64,000 nt of DNA from Linanthus parryae (taxonomy: Eukaryota; Streptophyta; Magnoliopsida; Ericales; Polemoniaceae): positions 20,023,001-20,087,000 of the forward strand of contig JALGPY010000003.1 in assembly GCA_023055425.1 (NCBI GenBank), written 5' to 3'. Numbering within the stretch: position 1 is the first letter of the stretch; the number at the start of each line of letters is the position of its first letter. This document shows, piece by piece, positions 38,530-49,400 of this stretch. A program made the position numbers and the translations under genes. The notes beneath the pieces are model-generated. The model had not been told where the DNA came from, made no database searches, and was given only the letters and a program-made list of their open reading frames with translations.

Positions 38530-38545
38530 TTAGCCCCCTTTCTGC
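38530..38545 (-). other. Polypurine tract of the Tat-type element
   Basis: On the minus strand CAGAAAGGGGGCTAA abuts the 3' LTR. It confirms minus-strand sense orientation. Confidence 0.8.
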
Positions 38546-39221
38546 GCGTGAAGGCTCATAGCTGTATAGGCTTCCATGCGCGGAAACCAACATGCGCGTC
38601 GTCGTCACGCACCAATTCAAATACGGGTAGATTCAGCCCCCGTGCGTGTAATTATGACCTAAAACCCCTAGAGTCGTGCCGTCTGACCTTTAGGGTTTTA
38701 GGCGTGACGTCAGCCCGTCCTGTGATTGCGCGACACGACGGTGACGGTTGCGATTCGACTACTGAAGGGACGCAACCCTTCATTCTTCTGGATAAATACC
38801 TTGTATCCCATCATTGCAAAGCATTGCTTCTTTCTCTTAAAGTGAATGGTACCCGGAGATCTTCGGGAGCAGATCCAAATAATCAATCATCAGTTCAAGA
38901 CTGCAAATCGTATTCTTCAATTGTGCATCTCCAAGCAGGCTTCAAGGAAACAAGGTTGGCCTCGTTTACTTTTGATTTAAACTACCAGTGTTTGCCTTGA
39001 ATCGCATTGAATCTGTAAACCCATGAAGTCTGTGAAGAGGCTTTGATCTTTAAACCTGCTTCGTTCTTAATCTTTCAACAATATTGGGTCTTGCAAATCC
39101 CCAATTTCTGAAATCGGCACCGGAACTGTCTGCTTTCCTTTGCATAGATCTCGAATTCCAAAATTCAAACTGAAGAAAGTGTGGTATTTCTCCCCCCCCT
39201 TTTTTTTGCCCTTTCGCAGGA
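38546..39221 (+). promoter_or_regulatory. Upstream region of the antisense PMD gene
   Basis: A TATA-like GATAAATACC lies at 38791-38800. An excellent splice acceptor (T-rich tract then TTTCGCAG) ends at 39219, two bases before the ATG. I infer an untranslated first exon and a leader intron whose donor cannot be fixed (AAACAAG/GTTGGCC near 38954 is one option). The open frame 38392-39000 crosses the LTR border and is not supported. Confidence 0.4.
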
Positions 39222-42200
39222 ATGGCCAAAACAAGAGTAACCAGACCCGCCAAGGAAGATGAAGAGATGCCGGAGCTTCCGCAGGCTCTGTGGCGAAAAG
39301 CCCCCTTTCTGGGTGGGAAAGATTTTTACCACGCGAGGGTGAAGGCGAAGAGGATGCCTGATCCTGTTCCCGTTGAGCAGTTGTTAACGCTGACTCGCCC
39401 AGTTAACTCAGCCTTGCTCGAGTTAGTTGGCTCCGAGGATGTGGTTCGATTGGGAATCGAGAATGGGCACTTCCCATACACTGCAATTTCTACTCAAGCG
39501 TTTGTCCAGAAGTTGGACTATATGGATGAGTGGACTGACCACGTGTTGGGTAATTACGCCGAAACTCTTGATAAAGCCGGCATTTTCTTCGCTGTCCGTG
39601 CTATGAAGGGTGCTGCCGTGAAGTTGGATCAGTCCATGCTTCTAGACCTTCTGTCCCGCTACTCGCCTGCGACTCACACGTTTCACTTTGCTGAGTTCGA
39701 GGCCGCCCCCACGCTCGAGGACGTTCAAATGCTGTATGAGCTTTCCCCCATGGGCGAGGTGGACCCCTTGAGTCACTTAAGAACACCTGCGGAATTGGCC
39801 TTGTACGCGCAGATGGAGGAGTGCCTAGCAGAGGTAAAGAAAATCTCCACTCGGTGGACCAGTACGAAACCTCTTCCGAACTGGCAGCTGGTTGATACAT
39901 CTGCGAAGAATACCTGGAACAAGTGGTTGCAGTACTTCTTCCGAGACTATGCGAGCAACAGCATTACTAAGAAGCTTTTGAGCGGAAACCCGAAGGCCGA
40001 GAATTACGTAGAGGGCAAGGGTTATCATCTGACCCTTTGCGCCTTTCTTTGTGCTTGGCTATCGAGGTATCTGATTGATGGTCACCCCCATGACGGGGTC
40101 TTCTACCATGTGCTGCCACTTGCGGTGAGGCTCGCTCTTGGCCAAAGGGTCGCACTTGGACCCTTGGTCTTGGGCACGTTATATTATAGGCTGGACCAGC
40201 TGGTTCTGGCGATGAGGGAATCGCGCGGCCGTCTCGATGTTCTGACCTTTGTCAATATCAGCTTTTTGACAATGTGGGTTTTTGAGCGCTGGCCGTCTTA
40301 TGCTCCAACTCCCCTCCCACTTGAGAAGTGGTGTCCCCCAGGCGAGACGGAAGCGTTCAACAGCGGGAGAGCTGCGAGATGGTTTGGAGCAAGCAACACC
40401 AAGTGTACTTGGAGCTTGATCTGCGACAAACGAAGGGAGTTCACTGCCAGGCCCTACGCCACACGTGTCGAGAATGTGCGGTGGTTTCCAAAGCTATATC
40501 CTTCCAAAGGCATGGTCTTGTCAGAAGACCTTCTTTTTGAAAAGGGGCCGCATTTCCACGAGCGCTATCGTGAGTTCTTTTGCTGGTGTCTGCGAGGTTC
40601 TCTTCCTGCACTTGCAGAGCACATTCGTGAGCTCGCGCCACGGTATGAAAGGCTTACAGTGGATGTTGACCCCACTCGGGTCTCTCCTCAGTTTGGTTTC
40701 GATGCGGTGGCCCCATCAATCTGGCCCCAGTCTATCGTCAGAGGGTGCTACAAGCGCTTGCTGACAAAGGAGTGCAAGACGGTCCTCATGAGCAATCTTC
40801 CCTTCGAGCAGCCTGCGGGAACTCGCAAGGGTGGTTGTTCCCAGAACTGGATCGCATACTGGATTTCCCAGCAGACGAGGATGGAGACGGAGGCGGCGGC
40901 GCAGCCAGGAAGGGCCCCCTTGATCAAGAGAAACTCTTTTCCGTTTCGCCCCAATTGCAGTTTGAGCGAGTCTGAGTACGGTTGCTACTCGTTGTTGGAC
41001 CGCGAGAATCATTTGTGCCCCGATTTCATTCTGAAGGAGCAGGTCGATGCAATCAAGAAGGGTGACACGCAGGTCATCAAATATAGCAAGGCGTTTGCTG
41101 AGGTAAGCAGTTTCCTTGTGTGCTTTAAGCTCTTTGATTTGCTTGCACTGATGCTTTTCGTTCTGTATTGTCCAGTGTCATGTGCGGAGGTTTGCAGCTG
41201 GTGACCGCTCCAAACCGCTGGTGGATACCATTGTTGCCACCAGAAGGAGGGGGGAGTCGTATCGGCTAGCATGGAGGATGGATGCCGAGGTCGAAACAAA
41301 AGTTCGCGGGGTCATGAACACTTTTGCTGACTCGCTGATAGACAACCCTCCGGCTCCGTCTCCTCCTAGAGATGACCCGTCCCCTCCAGCGACTGCGGCG
41401 CCGAGAGGGAAGAGACCTAGGCAAAAGGGGATTACGATTTCTTCCCCTAGGAGCGCTCCAGCTTCTCCCCCAGTGAGGTCCCTTTCCATCAAGGACAAAG
41501 GCAAGGGTCGTATGCCCAGCAAAGTGCGAAAAGATCTCGCAGTTGAGACTTTCGTTCCATTCAACCAAGAGGAGGAAGAGAGACAGGAGCCCCAGGCAAG
41601 TGATGAAGAAGCAACAGTTGTGATGTGCGAGGAAGAATCAGGAGGTACTTCCGTCGCATCTCCTTGCCCTTTATCATGACTTCTGTGCAGTTCTTTTCTT
41701 TGAACCAATTTTGTATTCGCAGATGATGATGATGAAGCCGTTGGTGGCCTCGTGGCCAAGAGGCAAAAGAGAGATGCCCACTCTGGCGTTTCGGATGATC
41801 CCATAAGCGAGGATGTTCTTGCTGAGTCCCGGAGGACAGCCGCGGAGGCTGCTGAAAGAAGAAGGCAGCGAGAGGAAGAGGAACTCGAGCTCGTGAAACA
41901 GCGGAGCCTCGAGGAGCTGCATGTTGACGACTTAGTACGTCCAGCTGGCGAGGAAGACGAGCTTCCCGAAGAAGTGGCTCCTCATGTGGAGGAGGAAGAT
42001 GAGGTTCCTGGAGAGGACACAGCAGAGCTAGAGCAAGTCCAAGCGGACTTCGCAGAGATCGCAGGTGGCGATAAAGGTGAGATCTTCAATCTCGCAGTTA
42101 CTTATAGAGATGTAATTGTGGGTGCGTTAAAGCACGGTGTGTCAAAGCCTGACATCCGCCGTTGGTTGGTAAGCAAATGCGGAGAACCCTCAGGTAATTA

Positions 42201-43500
42201 TTTTGAGTGATATGCGCACACTAGGCTTTAGCCACTTGAGGCAACATCATGACTGGTTTACTCGCGTCCCAGGTCACGCTTCTCTTAAAGATTTGCTTAG
42301 TGAGGATACACTGATAGGGCACGGTTCCACGTCCCTAGTGTATGATGAGGATACCTCAATCCCACCTTCGCGTGGAGGTGCTTATTCTTAGCTTTAGTAA
42401 AGACAGTGAAATAACTTATAACACAAGTTACCTCATATTATCGCATTCGGTATCGCAGGTCATGCTGAGGAACCTGAGCTGGAGCAGAGAAGTCAGCCTT
42501 CTGCATCCCATGTTCCAATTTCGAGCTCCCATACCGAGAAGCCCGTCGCAGCTGCTGGACACGTAAGTGAGCGTCTCGAGGATGTCATCGAACTTTCCGA
42601 TGATGTCGAAGCTGATGCTGTGCCGATGGACGAAGGTGTCCGTACTGGCGGTGAGGAAGAAAGGACAAGTGATGCTAATATTTTCGCATCTGGGAGTGTC
42701 CGTCCAGCGACTTCGGCTGTCCCCTCGCCTCCGGCGATGACCGAACCGGAAGCACCTATTCCTGCGTGGAGTATTTGGGGCTCGCAGGTTGGGAATGTAG
42801 TCGCAGCTGGTGCGGCCTACACTCTTCCTCCTGATTATGAGAGGTTGGAGCTTGCAGCTGATAGGAGAGCCATGGAGCGAGGGCAGTCTTCGAACAACCC
42901 GGTGGCCCGCATCCCTTCTCTTCATGAAATTCTGGAAGGCACTGGTAAGCAGAGATTTTACCATTCGCACGTCGCATTATTTGCTTGCGAGTTTTGACAT
43001 CATGACTCGTTTTTGATGTCTCAGGTTTGAAGCAAACCGATGTAGACTGGGTGGTTCGAATGCGCCTCAGATACCCCCGATCGTTTGTGAGGTGTCTGGA
43101 GATCAGTCCTTTTGACAGGAGGCTATTCCTTACTGAAGCCATCTGGATACTAGAGCAGCTGTGTGCGGCTACACCTGCGACCATTTCGGCCCAGAGTGCC
43201 GAATTGCTGTGTGGCATGTGCCAAAATCTCGTGCTCAAAGTCCAAGGCAGACTTGGTTTCAAATTCCTCAAGGACAGAGTTACACTGATTCGCGCAGCTG
43301 TAACTCTGAATCTCGGGCACCAGAATCTCGCAGCTGAGATGCAGAAGGTGGAGCAGCAGAAGCAAAAGGTTGATGAAGCTTTGAAGCTGTATCATGAAAT
43401 GAATGCCAAGTGCGAGCAACTAAAGCAAGAAGTGCAACAAGTGGAGAGGCTGATCGAGCAGTTCGAGCCCCAGGACTCCTTAGTCAAAAATTTGTTTTGA
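39222..43500 (+). CDS. Plant mobile domain (PMD, aminotransferase-like) protein, five exons, antisense to the host retrotransposon
   Basis: Exons 39222-41102, 41176-41644, 41723-42193, 42459-42944 and 43025-43500 join into an uninterrupted 1260-residue frame. All four introns are GT-AG: the first in phase 0, the other three in phase 1 inside a Gly codon. Exon 1 carries the PMD fold signature (THTFHF near residue 150, TLEDVQMLYELSP, then a Trp-rich C-terminal part). Exons 2-3 hold basic, nuclear-localisation-like stretches (GKRPRQKG, AKRQKRD) and acidic runs. Exon 3 has an Arg/Glu helix. Exon 5 ends in a coiled coil (QQKQKVDEALKLYHEM and beyond). PMD proteins are transposon-derived and some act in silencing; the role of antisense PMD genes in Tat elements is unknown. 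No lesion is seen. It lies between pol and the 3' LTR. Confidence 0.85.
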
Positions 43501-44262
43501 CTTTTCGAATTTTGAAAAGAAAACAGGAAAATGGTTGAGACATTAATGTAATATTTTGAAACATTAATGTAATGTTGCTAGGGTTTCTCCCCCTTCTTTT
43601 TTAACAACAAACAATGAGTTTGCCCGTTTTGCCCCTTTCAGGATTTGATTGGACATTTCTGTGTATATCCAATTATGACATCAGCAATTGATTCTTTGCT
43701 TGATTTTCGCGCTAATTTCTCGGCAGATAAGCACGCTTCCGTTGGGAAGTCCATCCGAATCATGACTATCCGTCATTTATTAGGATACGCAACCGGATCG
43801 TCGTAGCCTTTAGTAGGGTAATTGATTGTTACCGCTTTTCAAGGCATAAGTGATTGAACTTACCCTCTTTTTGAATTTTGCTGACTCATCTTAGGCAACC
43901 GAAGAGTCTCTACAGGGCCTATATAAACCCCGTCTTTGCCATTTGGGCTCTTCTATCCCAAACATGTGCTTTGCCGTGAGTCCTTGCGACTGCTGGCTTC
44001 AACGCTTGCTTTTCGTTGATTCATGGCAACTTCAAGTTTTGAATCCTGAGTTTGCGCTTTGTGCTATAGAAATAGTTTCCAAGATCCACTTTATGAGGCT
44101 TATTGCTGTTTATAACCGTCATAAAGAGGATGCAGATAATACCTCATGTGTGTTCGAAGAAATTTCTTCGTGTATTATGTGTGCAGGTCATGTTTCCGGC
44201 CGCCTCGTGGCGAGGTGCAGCGCCGAAGTGACCGTGCTACCGTCTCGTAATGAACGGCGTGA

Positions 44263-44289
44263 TTCTCCTCCAGCATCCCTGGAGGAGAA
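44263..44289. repeat. Hairpin, 11-bp perfect stem
   Basis: TTCTCCTCCAG (44263-44273) and CTGGAGGAGAA (44279-44289) are exact reverse complements around a 5-base loop. Confidence 0.92.
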
Positions 44290-44358
44290 CTCATTGCCCC
44301 TTCGTTCTTGAACTCAGGAGGCTCGCCAACGCCCTTGTCTATCATGACAAGGGGCCCA

Positions 44359-44429
44359 GTACCAGAGGAATGACGGCTTCCCCTGTTTTGCACGCCGGTA
44401 TATGCCGGAACAGGTGGTTCCTCTGGTAC
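44359..44429. repeat. Long nested hairpin, 12-bp outer stem
   Basis: GTACCAGAGGAA (44359-44370) pairs with TTCCTCTGGTAC (44418-44429). Inside it CCTGTT pairs with AACAGG, and CCGG with CCGG around TATATG. No T run follows that would suggest a terminator. Confidence 0.88.
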
Positions 44430-44984
44430 ATATCTTGATCAGACAGGGGTTTCGTCAGACCCTAAGATCTCTGGACGTGGATTCGCCCGGCTCTTGCCGC
44501 TAAGGATGTAGCGAATGGCGAGTTAATCTCTTCGCAGATGCATCCTACTTGCTACAGATCTTTGGTCGCAGATCTGCGTACTGTGCTGCCGGTGTCAAGA
44601 CCGGTGGATTCTCTCTTTTCTTAGTCGAGAGTTCCCTTGGCGCATTTCTGGCTTATCAGCCATTTTTCGAATGTATTGTTAGCCATGTTGGCTGTGTAGT
44701 TAGATGCGAGCTTTTCGCTTGTAAGCTGCCATCTAGATAGATAAATTGTAAGTCATTTGACTCATAATGATAAATAGTATTTGTATCATCTGTTCTTTGC
44801 AACAAAATACAACTTCGCATGCGTTTCGGCTCGTTTTGCCTTGCATAATGACATGTAATGATTTCACATATGCGATGTCAATTTACAGATATTTCGCTAG
44901 ATCATTCGAGATCGTAATTTCGCAGCTGTGCCATCTTGACGGATGGGCTTGTAATTGGTCGTTGTAAATCGTATGAGATCACGT

Positions 44985-46240
44985 TCACGACGTTGTTATC
45001 GTTCCAGATAATTTTCCAGAGATCAATCAAGATCGTTGAGCTGTGCAAATTGCTATCATAGAAGATAGGCTTTGTTTGAGATCGTTTCTCGCATAAACTG
45101 CTATCATAGCAGACGGATCTTTAGAAGATCTAATAAGATGATTCTGCACTCGCGTTGCCATCATATCAGACGGGTTTGGATAATTAACCAAAATTGCTAT
45201 CGTAACAGATAGGCTTGAGAAGATCATTATAAGATCGCATCTGTATAACCCGCTATCTCAAGAGATAGGCGTTAGATAATCGATTGAGATCGTTTTTGTA
45301 TTTCGCTGCTATCGCAAAAGATAGGCTTTGGATGATCATGTAAGATCGTATTTTCGTTTGGGTGCTATCGCAAGAGATAGGCTTTAATGATCACTTAAGA
45401 TCGCATTCGTATTTGATTGCCACCATGAGAGATAGGCTTTAGATGATCACTTAAGATCGCATTTGCGTTTGGCTGCTATCGCAAGAGATAGGCTTTAATG
45501 ATCACTTAAGATCGCATTTGCATTTGATTGCTACCATGAGAGATAGGCTTTAGATGATCACTTAAGATCACATTTGCGTTTGGCTGCTATCGTAAGAGAT
45601 AGGCTTTAATGATCACTTAAGATCGCATTTGCACTTGATTGCTATCATTAGAGATAGGCTTTAAATGATCAATTAAGATCGCATTTGCATTGGCTGCCAT
45701 CGTAGGAGATGGGCTTTAGATGATCACTTAAGATCGCATTCGCGTGTAACTGCTATCGTAAGAGATAGGCTTTAGATGATCGATTAAGATCACATTTGTA
45801 GTGGCTGCCATCGTAGGAGATGGGCTTTAGATGATCACTTAAGATCGTGTTCGCGTGTAGCTGCTATCGTAAGAGATAGGCTTTAGATGATCGATTAAGA
45901 TCACATTTGTATTGGCTGCCATCGTAGGAGATGGGCTTTAGATGATCACTTAAGATCGTGTTCGCGTGTAGCTGCTATCGTAAGAGATAGGCTTTAGATG
46001 ATCGATTAAGATCACATTTGTATTGGCTGCCATCGTAGGAGATGGGCTTTAGATGATCACTTAAGATCGCATTTGTATTTAGTTGCTATCGTAAGAGATA
46101 GGCTTCGATGATCAGTTAGGATCACGTTTGCATTTGCTGCTATCGTAAGAGATAGGCTTTGAATGATCGATTGAGATCGCATTTGCTATCGTAAGAGATA
46201 GGCTTTAATGATCAATCAAGATCGTGTTTGTATCTGTTAC
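44985..46240. repeat. 55/56-bp tandem array with 111-bp higher-order units
   Basis: More than 20 units of about 55-56 bp, each with a CTATCGTAAGAGATAGG-like short inverted repeat and TGATCACTTAAGATCGCA. GATAGGCTT starts near 45264, 45320, 45375, 45431, 45487, 45542 and 45598. From 45692 two unit types alternate in dimers (GGCTGCCATCG at 45692, 45803, 45914, 46025; exactly 111 bp apart). The 5' units (44985-45260) are diverged. It lies just 3' of pol in the sense direction, where Tat/Ogre elements are known to breed satellite repeats. Confidence 0.93.
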
Positions 46241-46465
46241 TATTGCAGCGAATAAATCATTGTTAACAGTTGTAACAAATTAGATAAAGCGATATAAACA
46301 GCTAAAAAAATATGAACTTCTCATTTGGGAGAATTCTTTTATTATGACATTCTCATATGGGAGAGATAGGATTACAATCCTCTCATATGGGAGAGGAGAT
46401 TGCGAATATCGTAGCCACATGAGACATTAAGCAACGTTATCATAAAACGTATGAAATAAGAGAAG

Positions 46466-49400
46466 TCAAGGATAGTACTTCTTGATCCAGCGCATGTTGA
46501 CTGAGCTTGGAGTTGAGGTTGTGCCGTGCAACCTTCGTATGCTGCAGTAGCCGCTATCGAAGACTTCTGTGACTTCGAAGGGTCCCTCCCAATTAGCTGC
46601 GAACTTTGGGTGGGTTGCCTCTCGCATGCAGTGATCAGATGCGCGCAGGACCAGGTCGCCAACTGCGAAATCCCGTCGCTGGACTGTCTTGTTATAGGCG
46701 CGAGCGATTCTCTCTTGGTACCGCTTGTTAGTCCTTTTGGCTTGTTCTCGCTTTTCTTCCAGCAAGACTAAATCGTGATCGCGTTGATTTTCATAGAGTG
46801 CGTGGAAGGCTAGCCTTGCCGAATTGACTCTGACCTCCGCAGGTACCACAGCTTCGGCCCCATAACATAGTAGAAATGGCGAAGCCCCTGTAGGTGTCCT
46901 TGGAGAAGTTCTGTAGGCCCACAGAGCTATGTTAAGGGAGTCGGCCCACTTCTTGTGGTCATCTGCGACCATCTTGCTCAGAATTCGCAACAGCGTTTTG
47001 TTAGTCGCTTCGGCTTGTCCATTTCCCTTTGGATAATAGGGGGTGGAGCATATTTGCCTGATATTGTACTCCGCGAGTTTGGTAGCTACCTGACGATTAA
47101 CAAAAGGAGTACCGTTATCTGAAAGAATAGTATTTGGGATTCCGAACCTGCATACAATGTTTTCCTGGATGAAGTTAACCACAGCCAGCGCGTTTGCCGT
47201 CTTCAGTGGTATTGCTTCCACCCATTTGGTGAACAGTTCGGTTGCAGTGAGAATGAAATGGTTCCCATGTGACGTTGGTCGGATGGGGCCGATGAAGTCC
47301 AAAGCCCATGTGTGAAATGGCCATGGCGTCCCTAATGCATGTAGATCCACGGCGGGAGCGTGCACTAGGTTTCCTTTGAATTGGCATTCTTGGCAGCGCC
47401 GCACCTTGGTGCGGCAATCGACTTCCATCGTGGGCCAGAAGTATCCGATTGAGAGGAGTTGTCTGCATAATTTCGCACCTCCCTGGTGTTCCACCTGATG
47501 AGAAAGGTCCATGACTTCTTGTGCTTCCCTGCCGTCTAGGCATCGCAGCAAGTTGCCTTCGTGACCTTTTCGCCAAAGCAGGTTTTCCTGAACCAGGTAT
47601 CGAGAGGCTTTCCTCTTCAATTTGTCGGCTTCTTTTCTTGATTCGGGTACGATGCCCTGGGTGAGGAATTCAAACAATGGCTTCCTCCAGTCTGTGTCGT
47701 CATCGGTTAGAGCGACGAGTAGAGAATCTTTGATTAGTGCGCAACTCTCGCACTTCCCTTGTATCAGGGCTGCAGCTGTTGACATGCCTGGCCAATGAAT
47801 GCCATATCTCTGAGCTTTCCTGTAGATTGACACCTCGCTTTCTCCGCAAGCGTGTTGGTGAATCTTTTCTAACAGCTGTTGTCCCTCTTGCTCGGAGACA
47901 CAACGCATGAGTATTCCTCCAGGACCCTTGTAGTAAAGGGTGTTGTCGTGGATGCAGTATCCTTTCGTGAGTACCCAGCTTTCGCTGCTGGTGCCTTTCG
48001 CAATAGCTTGCAAGATTGCTTTTCGCCAGTCTGCGTCATCCATGTGTTCATCGTCGCACGCATCTTCTGTTAATGCCGACGATGTTCGCACTTCGATGGA
48101 AATCCTTGCGGGGCATTTGTCTATGCTGACCTTAGATCCCAGAGTTGCTAAGGCGTCCGCATGCCTGTTGTCCGCTCGGGGTTTGTGCTCGTATTTCACG
48201 TCGCAGAATTGCTGCATCAGCTTTTGCACTTGGGTACGGTATGGCAGGAGGTTGATCTCCTTTAAACCATATTCGCCCGAGGCCTGCTTAACAATCAGCT
48301 TGGAATCTCCCATGACTGTTAAGTTGCTCACTTCCAAAGCTTTCGCCGCACGGAGCCCCGCGATCAGAGCCTCGTATTCCGCCTCGTTGTTCGTGACTGC
48401 GAAGTTGAGTTTTGCGGACATCTGTATGACTTCCCCGTCCGGCTTTGTCAAGACTATTCCAATGCCTCCACCTTTTCTGGTTGACGAACCGTCGAAGTGG
48501 AGGGTCCAATAGGGCACGTCAATCGCGTAGATTTCAGGGCCTTCGAGCTCTTCCTCGATCACAGGTTCGTAACTGTTGTCGGGGAACTGTGCCAACAGAT
48601 CTGCTACCGCCTGCGACTTGATCGCTCTTGGTTTCACGCATGTGATATCGTATTGAGAGATGGTCATGTACCATTTCGCCAATCTTCCGCCCGGAGTAGT
48701 GTGAGTCAGCAGATATCTTATGGGGTCGCTTTTGGTGACCACCACTACTTTGTGCGATGCAAAATAGTGTCTCAACTTCTCTATTACGAAGAATAAAGCA
48801 AGGCAATGACGTTCGATGTCCGTGTACCTTGATTCAGCAGGCTGCACAATGCGAGAGATGTAATAGATAGGCCTCTCTTGTCCCTCATAGATCTGAGCCA
48901 AGAGCGCTCCTATAGATTTCCTTGTCGATGTAAGGTATAGCAGAAGCGGCGATCCCAGTTGAGGCGCGATCATTATCTTTGGGGATGTGAGTAGCTCCTT
49001 TAGCTTTTCGAATGCGGCTTCGTGATCAGGAGCCCAGTTGTACGCGGCGTCCTTCTTGAGGAGGGTGCTGAAGCAGCACGTGATCTCGGCGATTGCTGGG
49101 ATGAATCTCCGCAGATATGACAATTTTCCCAAGAATGTTTTCAAGGTACTTTGATCGTGAGGTGGCGTCATGCTGGTGATGGCTGACACTTTCGCAGGGT
49201 CAGGCTCGATCCCCTGGCGATGAACTACACATCCCAAAAACTTCCCCGAAGTCACGCCGAACGCGCATTTCATGGGGTTCATTTTCAGTTGAAAGCTCCT
49301 GCATCTGTTGAATACCTTTCGCAAGTCTGCAAGGTGATCTGCTTCATACTTGGATTTGACGACCAAGTCATCCACATAGAATTCCACTTCTTTGTGCATC

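Larger units (their letters stand above)
43501..44984. other. Tat-type element, non-coding region between the antisense gene and the tandem array
   Basis: It begins with the probable 3' UTR of the antisense gene (AATGTAATATTTTG repeated near 43540-43580). Two strong hairpins lie at 44263-44289 and 44359-44429. The open frame at 43943-44311 has no recognisable domain and overlaps the hairpins, so it is not called as a gene. Confidence 0.55.

Noticed and set aside
38392..39000. 202-residue open frame
   Set aside because: Starts inside the Tat 3' LTR and crosses the LTR and purine-tract border; the LTR part recurs at 53364. No domain.
43943..44311. 122-residue open frame as a sixth exon or separate gene
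   Set aside because: The antisense gene has a proper stop at 43498-43500; this frame overlaps a hairpin, and no domain or splice signal links it.
44985..46240. CRISPR-like array of regular repeats
   Set aside because: Units are contiguous tandem repeats without unique spacers, inside a plant retrotransposon; a satellite-like array explains it.
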